Shown here piece by piece: positions 31,172 through 38,263 of a stretch of DNA of 38,263 nucleotides. Location: NCBI GenBank assembly GCA_017408915.1, contig JAFQTS010000036.1, positions 1-38,263 on the forward strand, read 5' to 3'. The position numbers and the translations under genes were made by a program. The notes under the pieces are model-generated. The model made no database searches, had not been told where the DNA came from, and saw only the letters and a list, made by a program, of their open reading frames with translations. The stretch comes from Oscillospiraceae bacterium. Lineage in GTDB: Bacteria; Bacillota; Clostridia; Oscillospirales; Oscillospiraceae. Numbering within the stretch: the stretch's first letter is position 1; each line of letters starts with the position of its first letter.

Positions 31172-31180
31172 TGATATAAT
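31172..31180 (+). promoter_or_regulatory. extended -10 element feeding pth-mfd
   Basis: TGATATAAT (31172-31180) is a perfect extended -10; the -35 region (TGTTCA, 31152-31157) is weak, as usual for this class. Transcription would start near 31187, in the middle of the 5' arm of the prs terminator, so its product would lack the terminator stem and run into pth. Confidence 0.5.
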
Positions 31181-31217
31181 AGATGGAGCTGCCTTTGGCA
31201 GTTCCATCTATTTTTTT
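31180..31217 (+). terminator. terminator of prs
   Basis: A 14-bp stem (31180-31193 with 31197-31210, one G-U pair), TTT loop, then seven T (31211-31217). One of the strongest terminators in the window. Confidence 0.93.
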
Positions 31218-31257
31218 GCCTTTGCGAATTTCTAAGATAAATAACGGAGAGTGGCAT

Positions 31258-31851
31258 ATGCTTTTTCAGAGAGATAACGGCGGCGTGGAGTGGATCGTGG
31301 TGGGGCTTGGTAACCCCGGAAAGAAATACGAGAGCACGCGGCACAATATGGGCTTTTTGGCGGTGGACGGCCTTGCGGACAAGGAGGGCTTCCGCTTTAC
31401 CAAGCTGCGCTTCAAGGCGTGGACTGCTACTTGGAATCACGGGGGCAAAAAGGTGCTGGTGATGAAGCCTCAGACCTACATGAACCTCTCGGGTGAAGCT
31501 GTGGGCGAGGCGGCGCGGTTTTATAAAGTGCCTCCCGAGCGTGTGGTGGTCATCTCCGATGACATCGCCTTGCCTGCGGGCAAGCTGCGAATTCGTCCCA
31601 GCGGCTCGGCAGGCGGCCACAATGGCCTCAAGAGTATTATCCGCCACCTCGGCGGGGACAATTTCCCCCGTGTAAAGGTGGGCGTGGGCATTCCCCAGCA
31701 GGAGGGCTACGATACGGTGGACTGGGTCATCGGCAAGCCCCGCGGTGAGGATGAAAAGGCCATCATTGCTGCCCTTGACAGGGCGGTGGCGGCCATTCCC
31801 TATCTCATTGACCACGGCGCGGCCGAGGCTATGAATAAGTTTAACGGCTGA
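31258..31851 (+). CDS. pth: peptidyl-tRNA hydrolase
   Basis: A 197-residue Pth that recycles stalled peptidyl-tRNAs by cleaving the ester bond. VVGLGNPGKKYESTRHNMGF contains the N-terminal loop and catalytic H29; MKPQTYMNLSGEAV, SDDIALPAGKLRIRPSGSAGGHNGLKSI and the C-terminal helix follow. The start at 31258 (MLFQRDNGG) has GGAGAG seven bases upstream; an in-frame ATG at 31183 lies in the prs terminator stem. pth followed by mfd is a conserved Firmicutes order. Confidence 0.95.
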   Translation: MLFQRDNGGVEWIVVGLGNPGKKYESTRHNMGFLAVDGLADKEGFRFTKLRFKAWTATWNHGGKKVLVMKPQTYMNLSGEAVGEAARFYKVPPERVVVISDDIALPAGKLRIRPSGSAGGHNGLKSIIRHLGGDNFPRVKVGVGIPQQEGYDTVDWVIGKPRGEDEKAIIAALDRAVAAIPYLIDHGAAEAMNKFNG

Positions 31852-31891
31852 GTTTTAGAAGATTCCATAGGAAAGGAGGGGAGATACGACC

Positions 31892-34800
31892 ATGAAGGGG
31901 ATTCTTGGGGCGCTGTGGCAGCTGGAAGAGACGCAGATGCTGCTGGATGGTGCTTTGGCACACCGCCGCCCTCGTTTGACGGGCGTATCTTCCGTCCATC
32001 GTGCCATGCTGTGCGCTGCCATTCGTGCCAACAAAGGGCAGAAATTACTGGTGCTGTGCAGCGATGAAAAAGAGGCGCAGCGCTGCGCCTCGGATCTCCG
32101 CGCCCTGACGGGAGAAGGGGTGACGGTGCTGCAGGGGAGAGCGTGGCAGTTTCGTCCTGCGGCGGCAAGCCGCCAGTGGGAGCATCGGCGGCTGAGGGCT
32201 CTTTATGAGATGGCGACAAGCAACGCTGACATTGTGGTTGCCACAGTAGAGGCGGCGGTGCAGCGGTGTATCCCGCCCACCGTGCTGCGAAAGGCGGCCT
32301 TTACCCTGAAGCAGGGGGAGCGCTACGACATTACGGCGCTGACGGAGCAGCTGGTGCGTGCAGGCTATGTCCGCTGTCAGCAGGTGGAGGGAGCGGGACA
32401 GTTTGCCCTTCGCGGCGGCATTTTGGACGTGTTTTCCCCTGCCATGGAGCAGCCTGTCCGTTGCGAATTCTGGGATGATGAACTGGATGCCATGGGTGTA
32501 TTTGATGTGTCCACCCAGCGGCGCACCCATAATGTGAAGGAAGCGCTGCTGCTGCCTGCGGGGGAAGTGCTGCCCCTGTGGGACGCAGAGGTAAAAGAGC
32601 GCACCGCCAAGACGCTGGAGCGTGTGGCGGAAAAGTTGAAAAAGAAGGAAAATTCCGCTGCATTGCGGCAGCTGCTGGAGGGGGATGCCGCCCTTCTGCG
32701 GAGCGACGCCTTGCCTCAGGGCTGTGAGCGATACATGGCGGCGGTATATGAAGAGAAGACCACCGCCCTCGATTATTTAAGCGGTGACACGCTGGTGTGC
32801 CTGTGGGAGAGCGGGCGGCTCAGTGAGGCGCTGCGGGCTTCCCTGTGGCAGCTGAAAGAGGATTTGACGGCGGCAAGTGAAAGTGGTACCATGGCGCTTG
32901 CCCTCGGCGAGCTGTCCCTTACGGAGAGTGAGGCGGCGGCGCGGCTGGATGACTTTGCCCTGTGTCAGCTGGATAGCCTGCCTACGGGACGGGCGCTCTT
33001 GGAGCCCAAGGAACTGCTGCAGGTAACGGCGAAGCAGATGAGCACCTACGGCGGGTCGCTGGACACGGCGGCGGGGGATATTCATCAGCACCTTGCCATG
33101 GGCAGCCGTGTAGTGGTGCTGTGCGGCGGCGAGGTGCGGGCCAACAACATGGTGCGCCTCCTGCGGGAGCGGGACATCAAGGCGGTGTACGCACCGAAGC
33201 TGGAGGAGCTGCCCCAGCAGGGCTGCGTCAGTGTTTCGCTGGGGGCGCTCAGCGCGGGAAGCGAGTGGCCCCAGCTGCAATTGGCAGTGTTGACGGAGGG
33301 ACAGCTGACGGAGAGTGTCAGCGCCCGACCGAGAAAAGTACGAAAAACCAAGGATGAGAGCCGTCAAAAGCTCCGTTCTTATACCGACCTTACCCCCGGC
33401 GATCTGGTGGTTCACGAGCATCACGGCATTGGACGCTTTGTGGAGATGCTGCGGCTGCCTGTAGACGGGGTGGAGAAGGATTATATTAAGATCGCCTACG
33501 CGGGGACGGACTGTCTCTATGTGCCCGCTACGTCTCTCGACTTGGTGAGCAAGTATATCGGCAGCGGCGGCGGTGAGGAGTCGGAGCGCCCTGTGCGCCT
33601 CAATAAATTGGGGGGCAGCGAGTGGGCAAAGACCACTTACCGCGCCAAGGCGGCAGCCAAGGAGTTGGCAGAGGGGCTTATTAAGCTCTATGCCGCCCGC
33701 CAGCGGCTGGGAGGCTTTGCCTTTTCCCCTGACAGCCCGTGGCAGCGGGAGTTTGAGGACGCCTTCCCCTATGAGGAGACGGAGGATCAGCTCCGCGCCG
33801 CTGCAGAGATCAAGGGGGATATGGAGCGTGCCATTCCCATGGATCGCCTCCTCTGCGGCGATGTGGGCTACGGCAAGACGGAGGTGGCACTCCGCGCCGT
33901 GATGAAGTGCATCCTCGATGGGAAGCAGGCGGCGATTTTGGTGCCTACCACCGTTCTTGCCCAGCAGCACTACATGACGGCACAAAATCGATTCCGCGCG
34001 TTTCCCGTCACCATCGAAGTGCTGTCGCGATTCCGCAGCCCCAAGCAGGTGAAGGAAGTTTTGCAGCGGGTGAAAGAGGGCAGGGTGGACTTGCTCATCG
34101 GTACTCACAAGCTGCTGTCGAAGGACTTGGCGTTTAAGGATTTGGGGCTTCTTGTCATCGACGAGGAGCAGCGCTTCGGCGTGGGGCATAAGGAAAAGCT
34201 CCGTGAACGGACGGCGCAGGTGGACACGCTGACCCTGTCGGCAACGCCCATTCCCCGCACGCTCAACATGGCCCTTTCGGGTATCCGCGATATGAGCACC
34301 ATCGAAGAGCCGCCACACGACCGCCGACCTGTGCAGACCTATGTGCTGGAGCATGATTGGGCGGTGGTTGGCGAGGCTATTCGCCGTGAGCTCCAACGCG
34401 GCGGGCAGGTGTATTATCTCCACAACCGCGTGGACAGCATTGAGGGCACGGCGAAACGATTGCAGGAGATGTTGGGGGAGGATGTGTCCATCGCTGTTGC
34501 CCACGGTAAGATGGGGGAGAGTGCCCTCAGCCGCGTGATGAAGGAGATGAATGACGGCGAGGTGCAGGTGTTGGTTTGCACCACCATCATTGAGACGGGC
34601 ATTGATATTCCCAATGTGAACACGCTGATTATTGAAGATGCAGACAAGATGGGGTTAAGTCAGCTCCATCAGCTGCGGGGACGCATTGGACGCTCCAGCA
34701 GACGAGCCAGCGCCTATCTCACCTATCGGACGGGGAAGGTGCTGTCGGAAGTGGCGGCCAAGCGGCTGACGGCCATCCGCGAGTATGTGGAGTTCGGCAG

Positions 34801-35449
34801 CGGCTTCAAGATCGCCATGCGCGATTTGGAGATCCGCGGCGCAGGTAATCTTTTAGGCCCCGAGCAGTCGGGCTACATGATGAGCGTGGGCTACGATATG
34901 TACCTCAAGCTCTTGAACGATGCGGTGCTGGAGCAGCAGGGCAAGAGCGCAGAGATCGCGCCGGAGTGTTCTGCCGACTTGACGGTGTCGGCCTATATCC
35001 CCGAGAAGTACGTGCCCTCGGCGCGGCAGCGAATGGATCTCTATCGCCGTATTGCCGCGGTGCGGACGGCGGAGGATGGGGACGATCTTTTAGACGAGAT
35101 GCTGGATCGCTATGGCGAAGTGCCCGAGGCGGTGCAGCGGCTTATTGATGTGGCGCTGCTGCGCGCCTCGGCTGCGGCAGTGGGCATCACCGACATTACC
35201 CAGCGGGATAGCCGCCTTATCTTCACCATGACGGCGCAAATCGATGTAGCGGCAGTGGCGGCGCTGTGCGGCATGGCGGTCTATCGCCATCGCCTGCAGC
35301 TCCACGCCACGGCGCAGGAGCCGAAGATGACGCTGCGGCTCAATAATGGGGAAGATGCCCTTCAAGCGGCGGTGAAAGTGGTGGAGACCCTTTGCTTACA
35401 ACAACGAGAAACTACAGGTGATATACCTGACAAGGAGGAAAAAGCATGA
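31892..35449 (+). CDS. mfd: transcription-repair coupling factor Mfd
   Basis: An 1185-residue Mfd, normal size. It displaces RNA polymerase stalled at lesions and recruits UvrA. The N-terminal UvrB-like region spans roughly 1-340 (VEGAGQFALRGGILDVFSP). The RNA-polymerase interaction domain lies near 500-560 (LTPGDLVVHEHHGIGRFVEM). The RecG-like translocase follows: Walker A GDVGYGKTEVALRA near 655, LLVIDEEQRFGVGHKEKL near 755, SATPIPRTLNMAL, and the TRG-like QLRGRIGRSSRRASAYL. The C-terminal regulatory domain is near 1025-1130 (AYIPEKYVPSARQRMDLYRRI). It starts about 40 bases after pth with AAAGGAGGGGAG upstream. Its stop overlaps the next gene as ATGA. Confidence 0.97.
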   Translation: MKGILGALWQLEETQMLLDGALAHRRPRLTGVSSVHRAMLCAAIRANKGQKLLVLCSDEKEAQRCASDLRALTGEGVTVLQGRAWQFRPAAASRQWEHRRLRALYEMATSNADIVVATVEAAVQRCIPPTVLRKAAFTLKQGERYDITALTEQLVRAGYVRCQQVEGAGQFALRGGILDVFSPAMEQPVRCEFWDDELDAMGVFDVSTQRRTHNVKEALLLPAGEVLPLWDAEVKERTAKTLERVAEKLKKKENSAALRQLLEGDAALLRSDALPQGCERYMAAVYEEKTTALDYLSGDTLVCLWESGRLSEALRASLWQLKEDLTAASESGTMALALGELSLTESEAAARLDDFALCQLDSLPTGRALLEPKELLQVTAKQMSTYGGSLDTAAGDIHQHLAMGSRVVVLCGGEVRANNMVRLLRERDIKAVYAPKLEELPQQGCVSVSLGALSAGSEWPQLQLAVLTEGQLTESVSARPRKVRKTKDESRQKLRSYTDLTPGDLVVHEHHGIGRFVEMLRLPVDGVEKDYIKIAYAGTDCLYVPATSLDLVSKYIGSGGGEESERPVRLNKLGGSEWAKTTYRAKAAAKELAEGLIKLYAARQRLGGFAFSPDSPWQREFEDAFPYEETEDQLRAAAEIKGDMERAIPMDRLLCGDVGYGKTEVALRAVMKCILDGKQAAILVPTTVLAQQHYMTAQNRFRAFPVTIEVLSRFRSPKQVKEVLQRVKEGRVDLLIGTHKLLSKDLAFKDLGLLVIDEEQRFGVGHKEKLRERTAQVDTLTLSATPIPRTLNMALSGIRDMSTIEEPPHDRRPVQTYVLEHDWAVVGEAIRRELQRGGQVYYLHNRVDSIEGTAKRLQEMLGEDVSIAVAHGKMGESALSRVMKEMNDGEVQVLVCTTIIETGIDIPNVNTLIIEDADKMGLSQLHQLRGRIGRSSRRASAYLTYRTGKVLSEVAAKRLTAIREYVEFGSGFKIAMRDLEIRGAGNLLGPEQSGYMMSVGYDMYLKLLNDAVLEQQGKSAEIAPECSADLTVSAYIPEKYVPSARQRMDLYRRIAAVRTAEDGDDLLDEMLDRYGEVPEAVQRLIDVALLRASAAAVGITDITQRDSRLIFTMTAQIDVAAVAALCGMAVYRHRLQLHATAQEPKMTLRLNNGEDALQAAVKVVETLCLQQRETTGDIPDKEEKA

Positions 35450-36474
35450 AAAAAGAAACATTTAATCTGGTGATCCGCGCCCTGATCGGTGTGGCGGCAT
35501 CGCTGATCATCGTCGGTGCCATGGGTCTCATCACCGAGGCGCAGGGAAACAAGACCTTCGTTGAGCAGGCCAGCGGCCTTAAGGGTACGGATGTGGTCAT
35601 GACGGTGGACGGCGAGGCGGTCACCGCCGAGGAGTACCTCTACATGACGGTCTACGCAGCTCAGAGCATCAGCCAGTACGGCATCACCGACCTCAGCACC
35701 GAGCTGGGTGACGGTCTCACTGCTGCGGACTATGTAGCGGCACAGGCCAAGGAACAGGTCGTTGCCAGCGCTGCCCTCCGTGCTTGGGCCAAGGAGCAGG
35801 GCGTGACGCTGACGGAAGAAGATCTGGCTTCCCTGCAGGCACAGAAGGATGCCTATGGCAGCGCGGCGGCTTTTCAGCAGACGCTGAAGATGGTGGGTGT
35901 CACCGAGGAACTGTTTGATAGCTTGATGACACAGGATATGCTGTACAATCACCTCTATGAGATCTACTGCGCTAAGGATGGCGCACAGCGTCCCTCCGAG
36001 GCGGATCTGGAGATTCTGGCAGGGGAGCACAAGTTGGTGAGTGCTTATGCGCTGGTGATGGATGCCGCTGCTGAGGGCGCCAAGGAGAAGATGGAGGACT
36101 ATGCCGCCCGTCTTGCCGAGGCGGAGAATACGGCAGAGCAGTTCGCTGCCTTTGCCGACGAGATCCAGTGTGATGGCGCGGTGCAGACCTTTGATTGCTG
36201 CCACAGTTCTCCTGTGAACGATGCGCTGATGGCACTGGAAGTGAACGGCGTCAGCGGTGTAGTGGAGGCTGAGGGCGCACTGTATGTGCTGGTGCGTACC
36301 GACCTTGACTTGGACACCGTGGCCTATGTGAACTTCTCCGAGGCCTATAACCACCGCGTCAGCGAGGCTGTGGTGGAGGAGAAGAGCGTGATGAATAAGA
36401 TCGATGTGGCGGCTTTCTACGCCAAGTACACCCAGCTTCAGCAGAACGCCATGGCCTCTATGGCGCAGGGTTAA
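35446..36474 (+). CDS. SurA/PrsA-like membrane-anchored foldase
   Basis: A 342-residue protein with one N-terminal helix (about 8-30) and an extracytoplasmic SurA-N-like region (TVDGEAVTAEEYLYMTVYAAQ, then helices with AKEQGVTLTEEDLASLQAQKDAYGS). The second half (about 185-320) lies where the parvulin domain should be but lacks a recognisable catalytic core, so isomerase activity is doubtful and a chaperone role is more likely. The start overlaps the mfd stop (ATGA at 35446) with SD AAGGAGG seven bases upstream: translational coupling to mfd. A SurA/PrsA-like gene after mfd is a common Clostridia arrangement. Confidence 0.78.
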   Translation: MKKETFNLVIRALIGVAASLIIVGAMGLITEAQGNKTFVEQASGLKGTDVVMTVDGEAVTAEEYLYMTVYAAQSISQYGITDLSTELGDGLTAADYVAAQAKEQVVASAALRAWAKEQGVTLTEEDLASLQAQKDAYGSAAAFQQTLKMVGVTEELFDSLMTQDMLYNHLYEIYCAKDGAQRPSEADLEILAGEHKLVSAYALVMDAAAEGAKEKMEDYAARLAEAENTAEQFAAFADEIQCDGAVQTFDCCHSSPVNDALMALEVNGVSGVVEAEGALYVLVRTDLDLDTVAYVNFSEAYNHRVSEAVVEEKSVMNKIDVAAFYAKYTQLQQNAMASMAQG

Positions 36475-36565
36475 GCAGCGCTGAAAATAGCGTAGTCGTT
36501 TTGACGGAAATGCTGAAAAAAACTTGACGATACTTACAATCTTTTTGGCTATTGCCGATTTGTAG

Positions 36566-36594
36566 TTGACTTTTGTTAAAAAATTAACTACGAT
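36566..36594 (+). promoter_or_regulatory. promoter of the thiolase gene
   Basis: TTGACT (36566-36571), 17-base spacer, TACGAT (36589-36594). An 18-base inverted repeat fills the spacer, so a repressor bound there would block polymerase. Two further TTGACG hexamers upstream (near 36503 and 36530) lack a matching -10. The rest of 36475-36565 shows nothing else. Confidence 0.65.
36573..36590. promoter_or_regulatory. Rex-type operator
   Basis: TTGTTAA, AAAA, TTAACTA: one base differs from the canonical Rex inverted repeat (TTGTTAA, four bases, TTAACAA). Rex is the NADH/NAD+-sensing repressor of fermentation genes in Gram-positive bacteria and in Clostridia controls thl/crt/bcd-type genes. The site lies between -35 and -10 of the thiolase promoter, the expected place for repression. 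Rex itself is not in the window. Confidence 0.68.
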
Positions 36595-36635
36595 GATACT
36601 GCACACTTTTCCCTAATATAAGGGGAGAATGGAAT

Positions 36636-36674
36636 ATGGAACAAATTTTAAAAATTTTGATGATTATTTTTTAG
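36636..36674 (+). CDS. 12-residue leader ORF upstream of the thiolase
   Basis: ATG at 36636 with SD AGGGGAG eight bases upstream encodes MEQILKILMIIF and stops at TAG 36672-36674. That stop overlaps the thiolase ribosome site (TAGGAGG), so ribosomes finishing the leader would be delivered to the thiolase start 12 bases on. It is too short to judge by composition; the ribosome site and the stop/SD overlap are the support. Confidence 0.4.
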   Translation: MEQILKILMIIF

Positions 36675-36686
36675 GAGGAAAAAAGA

Positions 36687-37940
36687 ATGAAGGAACTGTA
36701 TGTTGTGAATTGCTGCCGTACCGCCGTTGGCTCTTTCGGTGGTTCTCTGAAGGACATCAGCGCTGCAGATCTGGGTGCTATCGTCGTCAAGGAAGCTCTC
36801 AAGCGCGCCAATGTCGCTCCCGAGACTGTTGATGAGGTCATGTTCGGCTGCGTCCTGACTGCTGCTCAGGGCCAGAACGTCGCCCGTCAGGTTGCTGTCA
36901 AGGCCGGCATCCCCTTTGCCGTTCCTTCCTATACTGTGGGTATGGTCTGCGGCTCCGGCATGAAGTCCGTCATCGAGGGTGCCCGTTCCATTCTGGCCGG
37001 CGATGCTGACATCATTGTCTGCGGCGGTACTGAGAACATGAGCGCTGCTCCCTATGCTATGATGAACGCCCGTTACGGCGCTCGTATGGGCCACACCAAG
37101 ATGCTGGATACCATGATCAAGGATGGTCTGTGGGATGCTTACAATGACTATCACATGGGCACCACCGCTGAGAACATCAACGACATCTGGGGCATCACCC
37201 GTGCCGAGCAGGATGCTTTCGCCGCTGCTTCCCAGCAGAAGGCTGAGGCCGCTCAGGCTGCAGGCCGCTTCGACGACGAGATCGTTGCCGTTCCCGTCAA
37301 GGTGAAGAAGGACTTCGTGGACTTTAAAAAGGACGAGTATCCCAAGGCCGGCGTTACCGCTGAGGGTATTGCCAAGCTGCGCGGCGCCTTCCCCGTCCTG
37401 CCCGAGACCGTTGATGTGGTTCACACCTTCGAGCTGACCGGCGTCCACGCTGAGGATGCTAACCAGCATGTCCAGCGCGTCACCGCTGCCAACGCCTCCG
37501 GTATCAACGACGGTGCTGCTGCCATCGTTCTGGCTTCCGGTGAGGCTGTTGAGAAGTATGGTCTGAAGCCCATGGCTAAGCTGATCGGCTGGGGCCAGGG
37601 CGGCGTCGATCCCAAGATCATGGGTGTTGGCCCCGTGCCCGCTGCTCGTCAGGCTATGGCTAAGGCCGGCGTGACCATCGACGATATCGACCTCATTGAG
37701 GCCAACGAGGCCTTCGCTGCTCAGTCCATCGCTGTGGGCCGTGAGCTGGGCTTCGATACCGCCAAGCTGAACGTCAACGGCGGTGCTATCGCCATCGGCC
37801 ATCCCGTTGGTGCTTCCGGCGCTCGTATTATCGTCACCCTGCTCCACGAGATGGCAAAGCGCGACGATGCCAAGAAGGGTCTGGCTACGTTGTGCATCGG
37901 CGGCGGCCAGGGTGTTGCTACCGTGTTCGAGAAGTGCTAA
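36687..37940 (+). CDS. thlA: acetyl-CoA C-acetyltransferase (thiolase)
   Basis: A 417-residue thiolase, about 24 longer than the usual 391-393. It condenses two acetyl-CoA to acetoacetyl-CoA, the entry to butyrate formation. Nucleophile C88 lies in [15 protein letters not shown]372 in GHPVGASG and C403 in LCIGGGQG complete the site. The extra length is a segment at about 236-264 ([28 protein letters not shown]) between KLRGAF and [11 protein letters not shown], in the loop domain. AGGAGG lies close before the ATG at 36687. It is a single gene with its own promoter, Rex-like site and terminator; no crt, hbd or bcd gene follows. Codons favour GCT, GTT and CGT far more than neighbouring genes, consistent with high expression or different ancestry. 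Confidence 0.93.
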   Translation: MKELYVVNCCRTAVGSFGGSLKDISAADLGAIVVKEALKRANVAPETVDEVMFGCVLTAAQGQNVARQVAVKAGIPFAVPSYTVGMVCGSGMKSVIEGARSILAGDADIIVCGGTENMSAAPYAMMNARYGARMGHTKMLDTMIKDGLWDAYNDYHMGTTAENINDIWGITRAEQDAFAAASQQKAEAAQAAGRFDDEIVAVPVKVKKDFVDFKKDEYPKAGVTAEGIAKLRGAFPVLPETVDVVHTFELTGVHAEDANQHVQRVTAANASGINDGAAAIVLASGEAVEKYGLKPMAKLIGWGQGGVDPKIMGVGPVPAARQAMAKAGVTIDDIDLIEANEAFAAQSIAVGRELGFDTAKLNVNGGAIAIGHPVGASGARIIVTLLHEMAKRDDAKKGLATLCIGGGQGVATVFEKC

Positions 37941-37958
37941 AGGCCTGATTAAAACTGC

Positions 37959-37991
37959 AAAAAAGAGAGAGCCGCGAGGCTCTCTCTTTTT
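37959..37991 (+). terminator. terminator of the thiolase gene
   Basis: GAGAGAGCC (37965-37973), GCGA loop, GGCTCTCTC (37978-37986), flanked by A6 and T5. Near-perfect and strong. Confidence 0.92.
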
Positions 37992-38033
37992 ACGTCCTGT
38001 CGAAGGGTGTCGGGAGATTTTTTGAAAAAGGGG

Positions 38034-38062
38034 TTGACGCAGGAGGGGAAATGTGGTATTCT
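38034..38062 (+). promoter_or_regulatory. promoter of the tRNA-Leu/tRNA-fMet unit
   Basis: TTGACG (38034-38039), 17-base spacer, TATTCT (38057-38062) preceded by TGTGG, an extended -10. Transcription would start about 10 bases before tRNA-Leu. Confidence 0.8.
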
Positions 38063-38079
38063 ATCCCTTGCCAATCTCC

Positions 38080-38165
38080 GCCGGTGTGGTGGAATGGTAG
38101 ACACAGGAGACTTAAAATCTCCCGGTAGCAATACCGTACCGGTTCGAGTCCGGTCACCGGCACCA
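38080..38165 (+). tRNA. tRNA-Leu (anticodon TAA)
   Basis: An 86-base class II tRNA. Acceptor GCCGGTG (38080-38086) pairs with CACCGGC (38155-38161). Anticodon stem GGAGA/TCTCC with TAA at 38113-38115. A long variable arm follows (CGGTAGCAATACCG), then T loop TTCGAGT, discriminator A38162 and encoded CCA. This isoacceptor is a known substrate of TrmL, encoded at 28319-28810. Confidence 0.95.
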
Positions 38166-38187
38166 CTTCCGGTACAAAGCTAAATAT

Positions 38188-38263
<76 letters not shown>

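Overview
The window looks like a chromosomal segment of a moderately GC-rich, gut-type Clostridia, most likely Oscillospirales/Oscillospiraceae (inference). Supporting signs are Firmicutes-style AGGAGG ribosome sites on nearly every gene, a SpoIIQ-like sporulation peptidase, an OmpR/HisKA two-component pair, a butyrate-type thiolase behind a Rex-like operator, and a dispersed double-hairpin repeat. No phage, insertion sequence or CRISPR array was seen. The segment is framed by tRNA genes at both ends.

Layout. 1-360: tRNA cluster (a tRNA 3' end, Trp, Asp, Thr) and terminator. 390-1319: EamA transporter. 1360-4149 (-): DUF4340 lipoprotein, response regulator, histidine kinase, tightly packed. 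4295-5808 (-): ROK kinase and a phosphopantetheinyl transferase. 5960-6697: truA. 6739-11172 (-): a two-gene surface operon made of a secreted lysozyme-like protein ending in a dockerin and a membrane-anchored cohesin protein. 11491-14056 (-): SsuABC/ThiXYZ-type ABC importer. 14207-14587: ridA. 14766-17834 (-): URO-D-family protein, XRE membrane regulator, iron alcohol dehydrogenase.

17930-22822 holds a divergent aspartate-family cluster: asd and lysC on the minus strand, thrC and thrB on the plus strand. Homoserine dehydrogenase is not in the window. 22903-23547 (-) is a SpoIIQ-like M23 peptidase. 23656-28810 (-) holds gpsA, then gpmI, tpiA, pgk and trmL, with trmL transcribed first, giving a lower-glycolysis operon. 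29097-36474 (+) is a housekeeping run: a GlmU-like acetyltransferase without its uridylyltransferase catalytic region, prs, pth, mfd and a SurA/PrsA-like protein. 36687-37940 is an acetyl-CoA acetyltransferase with its own promoter, a Rex-type operator and a 12-residue leader ORF. tRNA-Leu(UAA) and initiator tRNA-fMet close the window.

Most interesting points: (i) the cohesin/dockerin pair, which looks like a self-contained way to dock a wall-active enzyme on a membrane anchor with a long cytoplasmic tail; (ii) the GlmU remnant; (iii) promoters embedded in upstream terminators so that their transcripts should lack half of the terminator stem; (iv) the Rex operator plus leader peptide before the thiolase. 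Most intergenic regions are short and are accounted for by promoters and terminators. The only gap above 300 bases, 11173-11490, holds the dockerin-gene leader and promoter and the importer terminator, with nothing recognised in 11304-11448.
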